DNA from: a virus
IMG/VR virus record: IMGVR_UViG_3300030116_004360
Span: 26,478-90,477 of that record
Strand: one strand, 5' to 3'
Length of the DNA stretch: 64,000 nucleotides
The notes under the pieces are model-generated. The model was not told the DNA's origin and did no database searches. It worked only from the letters and a program-made list of their open reading frames with translations. Below, one piece after another: positions 1-9,140 of this stretch. The position numbers and the translations under genes were made by a program. The first letter of the stretch is position 1. Every line of letters begins with the position of its first letter.

Positions 1-153
1 GCTGGTGGAGTAACTAATAATATAACAGTTCAGGTTCAAGGTAGAATTGGTGCATCAGACCAAGAGATTAGAGATATTGCTAAAAAGGTTGGTGAACATA
101 TTAATAGAGAAATTAATAGGCATACATCGTCAGGGGTGAGAAGATATGGTTAG
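1..153 (+). CDS. Tail tape-measure protein, C-terminal end (partial)
   Basis: The reading frame is open from the first base and stops at 151-153, so only the last 50 residues are visible. They read as a beta-strand (ITVQVQGRIG) followed by an amphipathic helix with alternating acidic and basic residues. This is how many long-tail tape-measure proteins end. The next gene starts inside it (8-base overlap), and tail genes follow, as expected for the gene just after the tape measure. The identification rests on context and a short stretch of sequence; another tail protein is possible. Confidence 0.5.
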   Translation, partial: AGGVTNNITVQVQGRIGASDQEIRDIAKKVGEHINREINRHTSSGVRRYG

Positions 154-844
154 TTATGATGGTGGATATAGAGTATTTCTTGATATTGCCGCTAGAGGTG
201 ATAATCAAGATTTTAATGTAAATAGAATTTTATTAAACTGTAATACTGTTGCCATTACAACGGGAAAAACAGTAATGGCGTTCCCTGTTCCTTTTAGTGG
301 ATTAGTAACAGGAGAATCAGCGATTGCTTCTTTAGATTTAGGTATGGCTGAAAAAACTATACAATTAAATGGGACTATTTTTGAAGATACAATTAAAAAA
401 GTATTTGATGTTGATGGAACTGAAACAACTAAAACTAGAAAAATGACGGCTCAAGAAATTTGCCAATTAATCCATTCTTATGTTGATTCATCTGTATTAC
501 AAGAACATCAAAATTTAAATAAATTAACAATACTTATACCTTCAAGAGTAGATGCAGATTTTGATTATTACACAGTAACTTCTACTTCAACAAGTAGTGA
601 AACAGAAGATTTAAATTTATTACACACAATTCCTTTTAATTATAAAGTGAGAGCATTAGATAATAAAGGGGGATTAGGAGGAATTCAAACTAGTTTACCC
701 GGTTCATTTCCCGATAACTCAAATGATGGAACTACAAGTGAAGGATTACAAGGTTTTATTCGTAGTTTTAATACTACATTTACAGGTGAAAGTAATTTTA
801 TTGAATTTAGTTTGGATTTCCAAATTGCTACTATGTCTCTTTAG
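146..844 (+). CDS. Putative distal-tail / baseplate protein
   Basis: 232 residues, beta-rich, without signal peptide or membrane segment. It lies between the tape-measure end and a giant hub-like protein, the place where siphoviruses encode the distal tail protein. The stretch around residues 65-80 (EKTIQLNGTIFEDT) resembles the segment in distal-tail proteins that sets up a substituted-beta domain, but this is weak. The start overlaps the upstream stop. The role (ring joining tail tube to baseplate) is inferred from position. It could equally be another minor tail protein. Confidence 0.45.
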   Translation: MVSYDGGYRVFLDIAARGDNQDFNVNRILLNCNTVAITTGKTVMAFPVPFSGLVTGESAIASLDLGMAEKTIQLNGTIFEDTIKKVFDVDGTETTKTRKMTAQEICQLIHSYVDSSVLQEHQNLNKLTILIPSRVDADFDYYTVTSTSTSSETEDLNLLHTIPFNYKVRALDNKGGLGGIQTSLPGSFPDNSNDGTTSEGLQGFIRSFNTTFTGESNFIEFSLDFQIATMSL

Positions 845-852
845 GTGATATT

Positions 853-1674
853 TTGTATTCAACATATGTAGGACAAAACAATAGTTTGGTTTTTCCTGTT
901 ATGTGTAGTGGCTACGTTAAATTAGATTATAGTGATAATGTAGTAGATGATGCTGGAACAGATAATGTTTATGGTATTTGGGATGATGAATATAGAAACT
1001 TCACATTTGAAGCAATTGTTACTCCATATGATGTTGTAGGTAATGCTACATATCCAAATAATATTTCTACTAAAACTATGCCTTCAAGAGCAGGAGGCAC
1101 TGGACAAGGATATACTTATCTTTCTTCTAGTAACAGATTAAGTTATGAAATGTGTTTGTATAGTTGTTCAGCATTTGAAGTTAGATTAGCGAATACACAA
1201 GGTAGTAGTGCTTCTGCACCTGCTGAATATAGAATTGAAACAACAGTATTATTAGGTAGCACTGAATATACTTGTAATTCAAGCACTTGTATTGTTTCTG
1301 ATACAGGTAAAAGACATTTTCATACTCATGGCTCAGTTAAAGAAAATATCTATTCTTTTACTCCTTTTCATATTTTAGTTTCCTATGATAATAATAATAA
1401 GGACTGTTTAATATTTGTTAATGGTGTTAAAGTGGGTTCTTCTACCTTTTCTACTTCAGATGATTTTACTATGGCAGCAGAAGATATTTATATTGGTGTA
1501 GACCATGCACAATTTTCTAATACAGATGCTAATACTAGAAAACAATTTATGGGTGAAGTTCATGAATTAGCAATATATAATAGGGCAGTAAAGGATGCAC
1601 GAAGGAGATTAACATTAAATCCTCAAATACATAATACACTACTTTATCTTAGATTTGAGGAGGTTGCTGAATGA
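853..1674 (+). CDS. LamG/concanavalin-A-like tail protein
   Basis: 273 residues. The C-terminal half (about 150-270) carries the LamG/laminin-G jelly-roll pattern: a strand plus turn (LVSYDNNNKDCLIFVNGVKV), then IGVD, then the closing FMGEVHELAIYNRAV strand typical of concanavalin-A-like lectin domains. Such domains bind glycans, so a role in attachment to the host surface is likely. The start is TTG, chosen because AGGTGATA lies just upstream and no ATG fits. Its stop overlaps the next gene (ATGA). Domain call fairly sure, function inferred. Confidence 0.65.
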   Translation: MYSTYVGQNNSLVFPVMCSGYVKLDYSDNVVDDAGTDNVYGIWDDEYRNFTFEAIVTPYDVVGNATYPNNISTKTMPSRAGGTGQGYTYLSSSNRLSYEMCLYSCSAFEVRLANTQGSSASAPAEYRIETTVLLGSTEYTCNSSTCIVSDTGKRHFHTHGSVKENIYSFTPFHILVSYDNNNKDCLIFVNGVKVGSSTFSTSDDFTMAAEDIYIGVDHAQFSNTDANTRKQFMGEVHELAIYNRAVKDARRRLTLNPQIHNTLLYLRFEEVAE

Positions 1675-4600
1675 CTAATATTTATTCTGATTTAGTTGTT
1701 ATGCAACGAGGTGGTTTAATTAGTGATGAACCCCCTAGTAATTCAGGAGTAGAAGTTCCAACAAACCCATTAATTAGATTTTATAATCCTGATGATGCTT
1801 CAACAGGTGGAGAATGGCCCGCAAATGTAAGTAATCCTGATGATGTAGGCCCAATTACCGCAACAGGTATTGTTTGTTATGAAGTAGTTAAAAATAAATC
1901 AACAGGAGATACTGTTGCTACAAATGGAGTAAGTCATACAAATGGTAATCCTGTTCAATTAAATAGAATTTTTCCTACTGCGGCTGATGTTACAACATAT
2001 GCTGAAAATTTTGCTAATACTCCCGGTTATAGAATAACTACTGACCCCACAACATCTACTTTACAAACACCGTCAAACAATCATACTTCTGCTATTACAA
2101 ATAATAGTTATGACCATTTTGTTTTACTCTTTGCAGATGACGAAAATAAACACCATTTTGCTAAAATTACTGAATACATTAAAGATGATGATGGTAATAG
2201 AACTTCATTTGAATTTACTCCTAGTTATGGAAAGGAAATACCTAAAGGAACTAAATTCACTATTTTTAAGGGACCACAATTTAGAGATGGTTCAGGTGAT
2301 TTAGTAAATACTGATGTTGTAGCGGTAGCATACGGATTAAGAATGGGTGGTAGTGGTAATAAACACGCTAATCATACATACTTATCAAGACCTAATTTTT
2401 TCTTTTATGAAGATAGAGTAAATAACTCAAGTGAGTTAGACCATAACACAAAATATACTTTATACTCATCTAGGTCGGATGGTTCCTCTGTTTCACATAT
2501 TAAAACAGTATTTTCTACTGTTCAAGATTTTGGTGAAAGAATTATTGATAATAGTTTATTTTCATATAACATAAAACTAGTAGATAATCTTAGAGATACA
2601 GATGAATCTGCAACTAATGATTATGTAGATTGGGACACGGCTATTGCTAATATACAAAGAAGATTGTCTGATAATACAGGAAATTCATATACAGGCCCCG
2701 GAAGATATTTACATTACACCTCTTCACCTGAACAATGTTCTTTAAACGGAAATGTAATGGATATTGAAATAAATAAAAATATTTCAGTTAGTGGTGATTA
2801 TTGTGAAATTACTTTTTCTGATACTCAAAGAATAAACTCTATGAAAATTAAAGAAAATGACCCATTAACAGTTAGAAGAAATTTGGCTAATAATATAATG
2901 AGTAAATCATTTGATGCTCAACTAATTGGGACTTTTACTGGTTCATCAGGTTCTTCTACTTTAACTGCAACATTAGAATCTGGACAAGATTTAACTAATT
3001 TACTTAAAAGTGGTTCTGATTATGAAGATATTAAAGTAGGTAGTCACTATTATTGTATTAGTGCTATTGGTGCAGTAAGTAGTAATACACAAGCATTAAC
3101 AATTAGTCATTATAGAACCTCTGTTGGTGGCTCTAAAAGTAGTGGAGGACTACAAGCAACTTATTCAAGCGAAAAAGCATATAGGCCAAGATGGTCTACT
3201 GTTACTAAAAATTTAATAGTTGATTTTGATTTAGATGCTAGAATTACTGATTTAGAAATCTTTTTGAGTAACGGTATTTTAGCAGGAACTAGATTGCCTT
3301 TAGCGTCATTCGATGCAGACAACAATTTTGTAACTACTACATATACCACTAGTAGATTTAATTCTCAGATTACTGGGAACCATATTTTAGATTTTCATTC
3401 TGGAAGTTATATAATTGATAAAAAAATATTTGAAGGTATTGTTGAAACAATAATAGAAGAATCACAACAAGGTATTCCTATATTTAAAGTAATAGGAAGA
3501 AATAAAGTTAGAGAATTACTTGGCCCAGTAATCAATAGAAATTATACTCATTCAGAAGATATGGTATATTCTACTTATGGTCCGTTAGCATTTTCTAATT
3601 CAGTTGTTAATGCTTCACTAACTGCAATACAATCAACTGGAGCAGTAGCGATTAATGCTACTACTATTACAGTTAATCATCATAGTGATACTTTAGGTAA
3701 TCAAGCAATTTATAACGGGCAATTAATTTTTAATTCTGATAAACATTTTGTTGGTGAAGTTCAATCATATGATACAGGTTCAAAAGAAATCACATTAAAA
3801 GATGGTGCTATGACTTCTCTCGCTTCAAGTGAAGTTTTACATCTTACTTCATATCCATTATTATCTTTTTCTAAAGCACTACATTCTAACTATACCAAAA
3901 CTAATTCCGCAACATCATTAGACAGTAGTGCAAATAAAGGTTTAATTTTTACTTCTGGAGAAGATTTAAACACTAATTCAGATTTGGTTGGCTCTTCTTT
4001 AAATACAAATAAAGATGCTAGAGGTTTCAATATTTATTATCCAGATAACATTAGTAAAGATAATAATTTTTACTGTGGACTAGCAGGATTAAACCACTCT
4101 TCTTTTTATAAAGAAAGAGATGAATCTAAAATTGTGAACTCTATAATGAGTTATGATATAATTGATATCGAACAAAAAGACAATAAAAGCACAATTGAAT
4201 TGGCTCCAATAAATCCAGCAATTTTAGCAAGAGTAAATATTAATGAGGAAAATTCTACTTTAGAAACTTTAACAGATTCCGGTTGGACATTTTCTTCAGG
4301 AGTTACTGCATCTAATTTTACTGTTTCGGGTGTAACTTGGGCTAATATACCATTTACTCATTCTACATTACAATCTGGATATATTTATAAATCAGATGGA
4401 ACTGTTATTGGAAAGGTTTTATGGAAAAGAAAACATACTTCTAATGGCAGTTCATTTAATTATCAAATTTCTTTAGATAGGGAATATACTTCTACTGCTA
4501 ATGAAAAAATATATATCATTTCTAATTATTCTAACAAACAACTTTATTTCTTAAATAAAAATAATATAGATTCTGGTGGTGTGGTTCAATTAGTAAATCC

Positions 4601-7600
4601 TCAATATTCAAGAGGAAATAGACCAATTGGTTTTCATGATATAACATCGGAAACATTTCATGGACGAAACTTATATAGATATTTAGATTTACACTCATCT
4701 GATTCTGGATTGCTTGGTAAAAATAATGTTGTAGTTAATATGTCGAATACGCAACCAATTATGGGAACTAGTAGTGAATTAAAAACAACTGCATCTTCAT
4801 ACAATTTTTATCCCGGAAGTGGTTTTGTAGCGACACATTCTCTATATACTACCCCAAAAACTAGTATTGATATTCAAACACCTCATGAATTAACAGAAAA
4901 TAAACCAGTTGTAGGTAGTAACTTTTTAGATGCAAATAACTATAAATCAACAAATACTCGTTCTGCTTATTTACCACATAATTTTGCATTATTTGATTCT
5001 GGCTCTACTAAACAATCAAAAATTCTATGTTTGCCTAAATCACATTTAGACAGTGATGTAGATTGGGCAAGAGGAAGTTTAGGAAGAGAATCACAATTTA
5101 GCGAAGAAAATCAAGGAAGATTAAATGCTATCCGTAGAGCAAAAGAATATTTAGAACATATAAATAAAAGTGCAGAAAAATATTTTATTTTCTCTCCTTC
5201 GGACATTTATCCAGATTCTAAAACTAGAGAAACAAATATTTTAAACGGTAGTAAGGCTTTTACTGATTATAATATTATGATATATGGTGAACCAACTTTA
5301 GAAGATAGTTCTATTGAATATCAAGATATTGTAGGTAAATTAAATCGTAGTAATACTACTGATGAAAATTATGAAACATTAACTATTTCTGAATCCTCAC
5401 ATAGTCCTTCAGAATTAACTAGATTTGGTGTAATGAGGCTTACCGAAGTTTGTTTTGATTGGCATTTTAATATTGTAGACCCTGAAAATATTATAGAAAA
5501 AAATACTACAATACCTAATTTCGTTTATTCTGCTCATTCAAGTATTGATTATACAACTGCTGGAACTGAAGCAACTGTTAATGGAACAATGGTTTATGCT
5601 TCTGGAAGTCCTGATACATTAAAGGTTCAATGTTCTGCCAATACTTTTTCAGCAGGAGAATATGCTTTTTATCCTGATGGAAATATGTTAGGAAAAATTA
5701 GTTCAATATCATCAGGTGATTTAGTATTTAATATTGGAGCAGGTCAAGATAACCCTAATGGCTTAAATTCTGATACAGATGGTAATTTTCCAGATGGTTC
5801 TAATGTAACTAAACTACATCGTAGAATACCTACTTATTTAACTGGTAATGAAACAATTAATACAATCGTTAAGGGACAAGGAAAGGAAGATACTTTGCAT
5901 AACATTAAAGGTAGTCGTTCTACTCCTAAACAAAATGAAGGATTTCAAATGTATAAAGGAGGTATATTTAGCACTGAAACTGCTACATTTAAGCATGATA
6001 ATGTGAATTATAAATCACAACAAGACAGTGAACAAGCACTTCAAATACCATTTTATTTAGAACAAAAAACAACTGGTTCTTATGAAAATTTTAATGCTCT
6101 TGTTTTCCAAAATGATGGCTTTTCTTTTGTTGAGTATGGAAATCATCAAAAAGTTACTGGTGGTTTACTAAATCCGGGTGAAAGAACTCCGGGTGAATAT
6201 ACTAATATAACACCAGTAGCAACTGATGGTTCAGGTGTAACAGATTTAAGAGTTAAAGTTACTGTATCAAGTCATTATAAAAGACCAGTAACTATAGAAA
6301 TAACAACTCTTGGTTCGGCTTCTAATGGAAATACTTTTAAAATAACTAATACAGATATTTACGATAGTTCTACAAGTGAAGATGAAGCAACCTTTACTGT
6401 TAGAACATCAAGTGGAACAACACATGATGCAGAAGATTTTATTCATCCATCTAGAGTTATAGAAGCGTTTCAGACAGAATCACAAGGAAATAACTCTTCT
6501 AGCATTATTGGTAATAGACAAAATTTATTAAAAACTAATATTTATTATCCTTCAAGAGTAGTTTTATTTGATAAATATTCTTTAGATGCTGCTCCTGATG
6601 GTTCTTCAAATGATACTCAAAGAATAAATATACCAAGTATAAACGGTATGACTCTCCCAGTAGCAAATGGAGCGATTCAACTTAAAGTAGATGCAGAAAC
6701 TAGTGGTAAAAGATATACTTCTATATTTTTACCATTAGAAGATACGTTTGCTAAAGATATTAATATCCAAAGTGGTGATTATTTAGGAGCAGGTTGTGAA
6801 TATTTCTTTAAACCTATACTTGCATTAAAAGCACAAAGTGATATGAGTGGAACATACCCTGCTATGAATACTGTAACAAAAGGAACTAGAACACATACTG
6901 AAATTCACATTAATAATTATGTTAGTAGTCATATAACTCCTGATGGAACAGGTAATTATCATCCTAATAATTATTGGTTAGATTTTGCACCAAATTTAAC
7001 AGGTTACTATTTAGCATCAATGGATGGATATATCACTGATTTAAATGAAGCATCAGCAAATGTATATACTGGTTATGATATGAATGAAGTTTCTTCTTAT
7101 TCTTTACAACCAAATAATATATATTATGTTGTTTCACATACAGTTATAGGGGATGCAAACGGTATAACCCATAAAATAGTTGTGGATGGAAATATAACTG
7201 ATTCAGCAACGCCATTTAATAGATATTTTAGAATTTTGAAACCATCTGAAGTTTGTTTTCATGAAAATACACCAAATGAATTAGAATTTTATACACTTAA
7301 ATCTGAATATACTAAAGAACCTAGAAGTAATAATATGTATAAAGATATTCCTAGTTCAAATAGTTTTCAAAACTCTGTTATTGGTAATACAACTTCAACA
7401 GAAGCAGAAGCATTAAACGCAGAAAGGAGTGTAGTTTCTGGTTATCAGGAAGGAGTATTATCAATGTATGTCGTTGTGGATTCTGATAGATTAGGAGATG
7501 GAAATGATTATGTTGTTAGAAGTCCTGAAAATTTCTTTGGAACAGGATTAAGTGAGGGTAATTATACTTTTTATACAACTGATGGTAATGAAAAATATAA

Positions 7601-8723
7601 ACAAAATTTAAGAATAGATTTATTTACTGCATCTAAAAACTCTAGTAATAGTGCCTTTCCAAGTTCATTGACTTATACGGTTCCCAAATTAACTTTTGGT
7701 TCTAAATTTAACAGACAAGTCGGAATAGTTTCTTTTTCAACTCCTTTTACAATTACATCACCTAGACCCGTTTCCTTAAGAAAATCATCTAAAGCAAAAA
7801 TCGGGTGTTCAGTTAGTATTACTCTAGAAGCAGAAGATATTATCAATGATATTTTAGAAAGAAATAATATACAATTTGATAATACAACTCAAGAATTTGA
7901 ATATTTTATTGGTCCGAACTTTCAAGGAGCAGATGCTTATTCAGCAATTAATTTCTTAGCAAGATTAAAAAATAAAAGATTAGATTTTAATGGTAATAAC
8001 ATTTCACTAACTAAAATATTAGATAGTTCTAACTTTACAAAGGCTTTCATAACAGATGAAAATGTAGATTATAAGATTACTAGTGTAAGTAGAGAAAACT
8101 CATTGTTTGATTACTATAATGATATTAATGTCTACGGAAGGGGAGTTAAATCTAGAGTTCGTGATATAAAAGGAATTAAGAAATTTGGGACTAAAACTTT
8201 AGAAATTACAGATGAATCTTTTACCACTCAAGAAGAAGTAGATACAGAAGCAAGGAGATTACTTAAGCAACATACTGAAAACAGTAAAAGAATAACTGTT
8301 ACTTTAGGAACTGATAAATTAAAATATTTAAGAGTCGGTGATGTTGTAGATTTCTCATCTAAATATAATGGAATACCTAGAGGAGAATATTTAGTTTTAG
8401 GGATTAAACATACAGTCGGTCCTATGACTTTGGAATTAGGCGCGTATAATGCAGGTTTACAAGCAAAACTTGCAGAAATGTTAATTGATAATAAAAAGTC
8501 AAAGGCATTTATTCGTGGACAATCTTTTAAAGAAAACGAAGAAACGGCTATTAATCTTGAACAATATAAAGTAAAGCCAATCAAATTAATAATAACTAAA
8601 ACTAGTTCTTCGGGTTCATTCACATTAGGCTTTGGTCAAACATTAAATATAGGGACCGCCACATTAGGATTCACCGGAGGAACTAGTTCTTCTACTACTA
8701 CATTAAAGGAGATAAACTTATGA
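1671..8723 (+). CDS. Giant baseplate hub / tail-associated protein
   Basis: 2350 residues, the largest gene here. The C-terminal part (about 1980-2270) resembles baseplate hub proteins: an IINDILERNNI helix, a region with ISLTKILDSSNF and VDYKITSVSRENSLFDYYNDI, then LGTDKLKYLRVGDVVDFSSK and GEYLVLGIKH, the pattern seen where gp27/gp44-like hubs describe a ring. The N-terminus has an Ig-like strand pattern (VPTNPLIRFYNP). The long middle is Ser/Thr/Asn-rich beta sequence without recognised enzyme motifs. The size suggests a hub fused to a fibre or receptor-binding region. It overlaps both neighbours by 4 bases. Confidence 0.6.
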   Translation: MTNIYSDLVVMQRGGLISDEPPSNSGVEVPTNPLIRFYNPDDASTGGEWPANVSNPDDVGPITATGIVCYEVVKNKSTGDTVATNGVSHTNGNPVQLNRIFPTAADVTTYAENFANTPGYRITTDPTTSTLQTPSNNHTSAITNNSYDHFVLLFADDENKHHFAKITEYIKDDDGNRTSFEFTPSYGKEIPKGTKFTIFKGPQFRDGSGDLVNTDVVAVAYGLRMGGSGNKHANHTYLSRPNFFFYEDRVNNSSELDHNTKYTLYSSRSDGSSVSHIKTVFSTVQDFGERIIDNSLFSYNIKLVDNLRDTDESATNDYVDWDTAIANIQRRLSDNTGNSYTGPGRYLHYTSSPEQCSLNGNVMDIEINKNISVSGDYCEITFSDTQRINSMKIKENDPLTVRRNLANNIMSKSFDAQLIGTFTGSSGSSTLTATLESGQDLTNLLKSGSDYEDIKVGSHYYCISAIGAVSSNTQALTISHYRTSVGGSKSSGGLQATYSSEKAYRPRWSTVTKNLIVDFDLDARITDLEIFLSNGILAGTRLPLASFDADNNFVTTTYTTSRFNSQITGNHILDFHSGSYIIDKKIFEGIVETIIEESQQGIPIFKVIGRNKVRELLGPVINRNYTHSEDMVYSTYGPLAFSNSVVNASLTAIQSTGAVAINATTITVNHHSDTLGNQAIYNGQLIFNSDKHFVGEVQSYDTGSKEITLKDGAMTSLASSEVLHLTSYPLLSFSKALHSNYTKTNSATSLDSSANKGLIFTSGEDLNTNSDLVGSSLNTNKDARGFNIYYPDNISKDNNFYCGLAGLNHSSFYKERDESKIVNSIMSYDIIDIEQKDNKSTIELAPINPAILARVNINEENSTLETLTDSGWTFSSGVTASNFTVSGVTWANIPFTHSTLQSGYIYKSDGTVIGKVLWKRKHTSNGSSFNYQISLDREYTSTANEKIYIISNYSNKQLYFLNKNNIDSGGVVQLVNPQYSRGNRPIGFHDITSETFHGRNLYRYLDLHSSDSGLLGKNNVVVNMSNTQPIMGTSSELKTTASSYNFYPGSGFVATHSLYTTPKTSIDIQTPHELTENKPVVGSNFLDANNYKSTNTRSAYLPHNFALFDSGSTKQSKILCLPKSHLDSDVDWARGSLGRESQFSEENQGRLNAIRRAKEYLEHINKSAEKYFIFSPSDIYPDSKTRETNILNGSKAFTDYNIMIYGEPTLEDSSIEYQDIVGKLNRSNTTDENYETLTISESSHSPSELTRFGVMRLTEVCFDWHFNIVDPENIIEKNTTIPNFVYSAHSSIDYTTAGTEATVNGTMVYASGSPDTLKVQCSANTFSAGEYAFYPDGNMLGKISSISSGDLVFNIGAGQDNPNGLNSDTDGNFPDGSNVTKLHRRIPTYLTGNETINTIVKGQGKEDTLHNIKGSRSTPKQNEGFQMYKGGIFSTETATFKHDNVNYKSQQDSEQALQIPFYLEQKTTGSYENFNALVFQNDGFSFVEYGNHQKVTGGLLNPGERTPGEYTNITPVATDGSGVTDLRVKVTVSSHYKRPVTIEITTLGSASNGNTFKITNTDIYDSSTSEDEATFTVRTSSGTTHDAEDFIHPSRVIEAFQTESQGNNSSSIIGNRQNLLKTNIYYPSRVVLFDKYSLDAAPDGSSNDTQRINIPSINGMTLPVANGAIQLKVDAETSGKRYTSIFLPLEDTFAKDINIQSGDYLGAGCEYFFKPILALKAQSDMSGTYPAMNTVTKGTRTHTEIHINNYVSSHITPDGTGNYHPNNYWLDFAPNLTGYYLASMDGYITDLNEASANVYTGYDMNEVSSYSLQPNNIYYVVSHTVIGDANGITHKIVVDGNITDSATPFNRYFRILKPSEVCFHENTPNELEFYTLKSEYTKEPRSNNMYKDIPSSNSFQNSVIGNTTSTEAEALNAERSVVSGYQEGVLSMYVVVDSDRLGDGNDYVVRSPENFFGTGLSEGNYTFYTTDGNEKYKQNLRIDLFTASKNSSNSAFPSSLTYTVPKLTFGSKFNRQVGIVSFSTPFTITSPRPVSLRKSSKAKIGCSVSITLEAEDIINDILERNNIQFDNTTQEFEYFIGPNFQGADAYSAINFLARLKNKRLDFNGNNISLTKILDSSNFTKAFITDENVDYKITSVSRENSLFDYYNDINVYGRGVKSRVRDIKGIKKFGTKTLEITDESFTTQEEVDTEARRLLKQHTENSKRITVTLGTDKLKYLRVGDVVDFSSKYNGIPRGEYLVLGIKHTVGPMTLELGAYNAGLQAKLAEMLIDNKKSKAFIRGQSFKENEETAINLEQYKVKPIKLIITKTSSSGSFTLGFGQTLNIGTATLGFTGGTSSSTTTLKEINL

Positions 8724-9139
8724 TAACCGAAGAAACAAAACGAAGAATGGCTATGTTTTTAAAAACATTTACAACAACCGCAAAAGTGGGTAATGGTGGT
8801 GATAGCACCAATCCATCAAGTAATGATTTAGATTCAGTAGTTTCATCTTCTTCGTCGTTTTCAACAGTATTATCGGATGAAAATGTAGTTGATTTTAATG
8901 CAACCTTTAATTCATTAACTGGCGAAACAATTAGAGAATTTGGTATATTTGCTACATTACCTTCAAGTGAGGTTCATTTTAATACCCTAAAAACAAATAT
9001 GGCTTTATCAGTATCAGATACTATTTCTACGGCAGTTACAACAGATACAGTTATGATTGCTAGATTCAACTTTGATGCGTTAGGGCCTTTTACTGCATCA
9101 GATACAGTTAATATTACTTTAGTAGCGGAGGTCGAATAA
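8720..9139 (+). CDS. Putative tail-fibre-associated protein
   Basis: 139 residues. The segment LTGETIREFGIFAT (around 70-83) resembles the conserved IxEfGif core of phage tail-collar/baseplate-wedge-linked proteins. Serine-rich linkers flank it (VSSSSSFSTV). It starts 4 bases inside the hub gene and ends one base before the fibre gene, so the three are probably co-translated. Probable role: linking the fibre to the baseplate. Exact function not certain. Confidence 0.45.
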   Translation: MITEETKRRMAMFLKTFTTTAKVGNGGDSTNPSSNDLDSVVSSSSSFSTVLSDENVVDFNATFNSLTGETIREFGIFATLPSSEVHFNTLKTNMALSVSDTISTAVTTDTVMIARFNFDALGPFTASDTVNITLVAEVE

Positions 9140-9140
9140 T

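Noticed and set aside
8228-8623. Minus-strand frame of 131 codons under the hub gene
   Set aside because: Antisense shadow of a well-supported hub-like region with clear coding pattern on the plus strand; no ribosome site.
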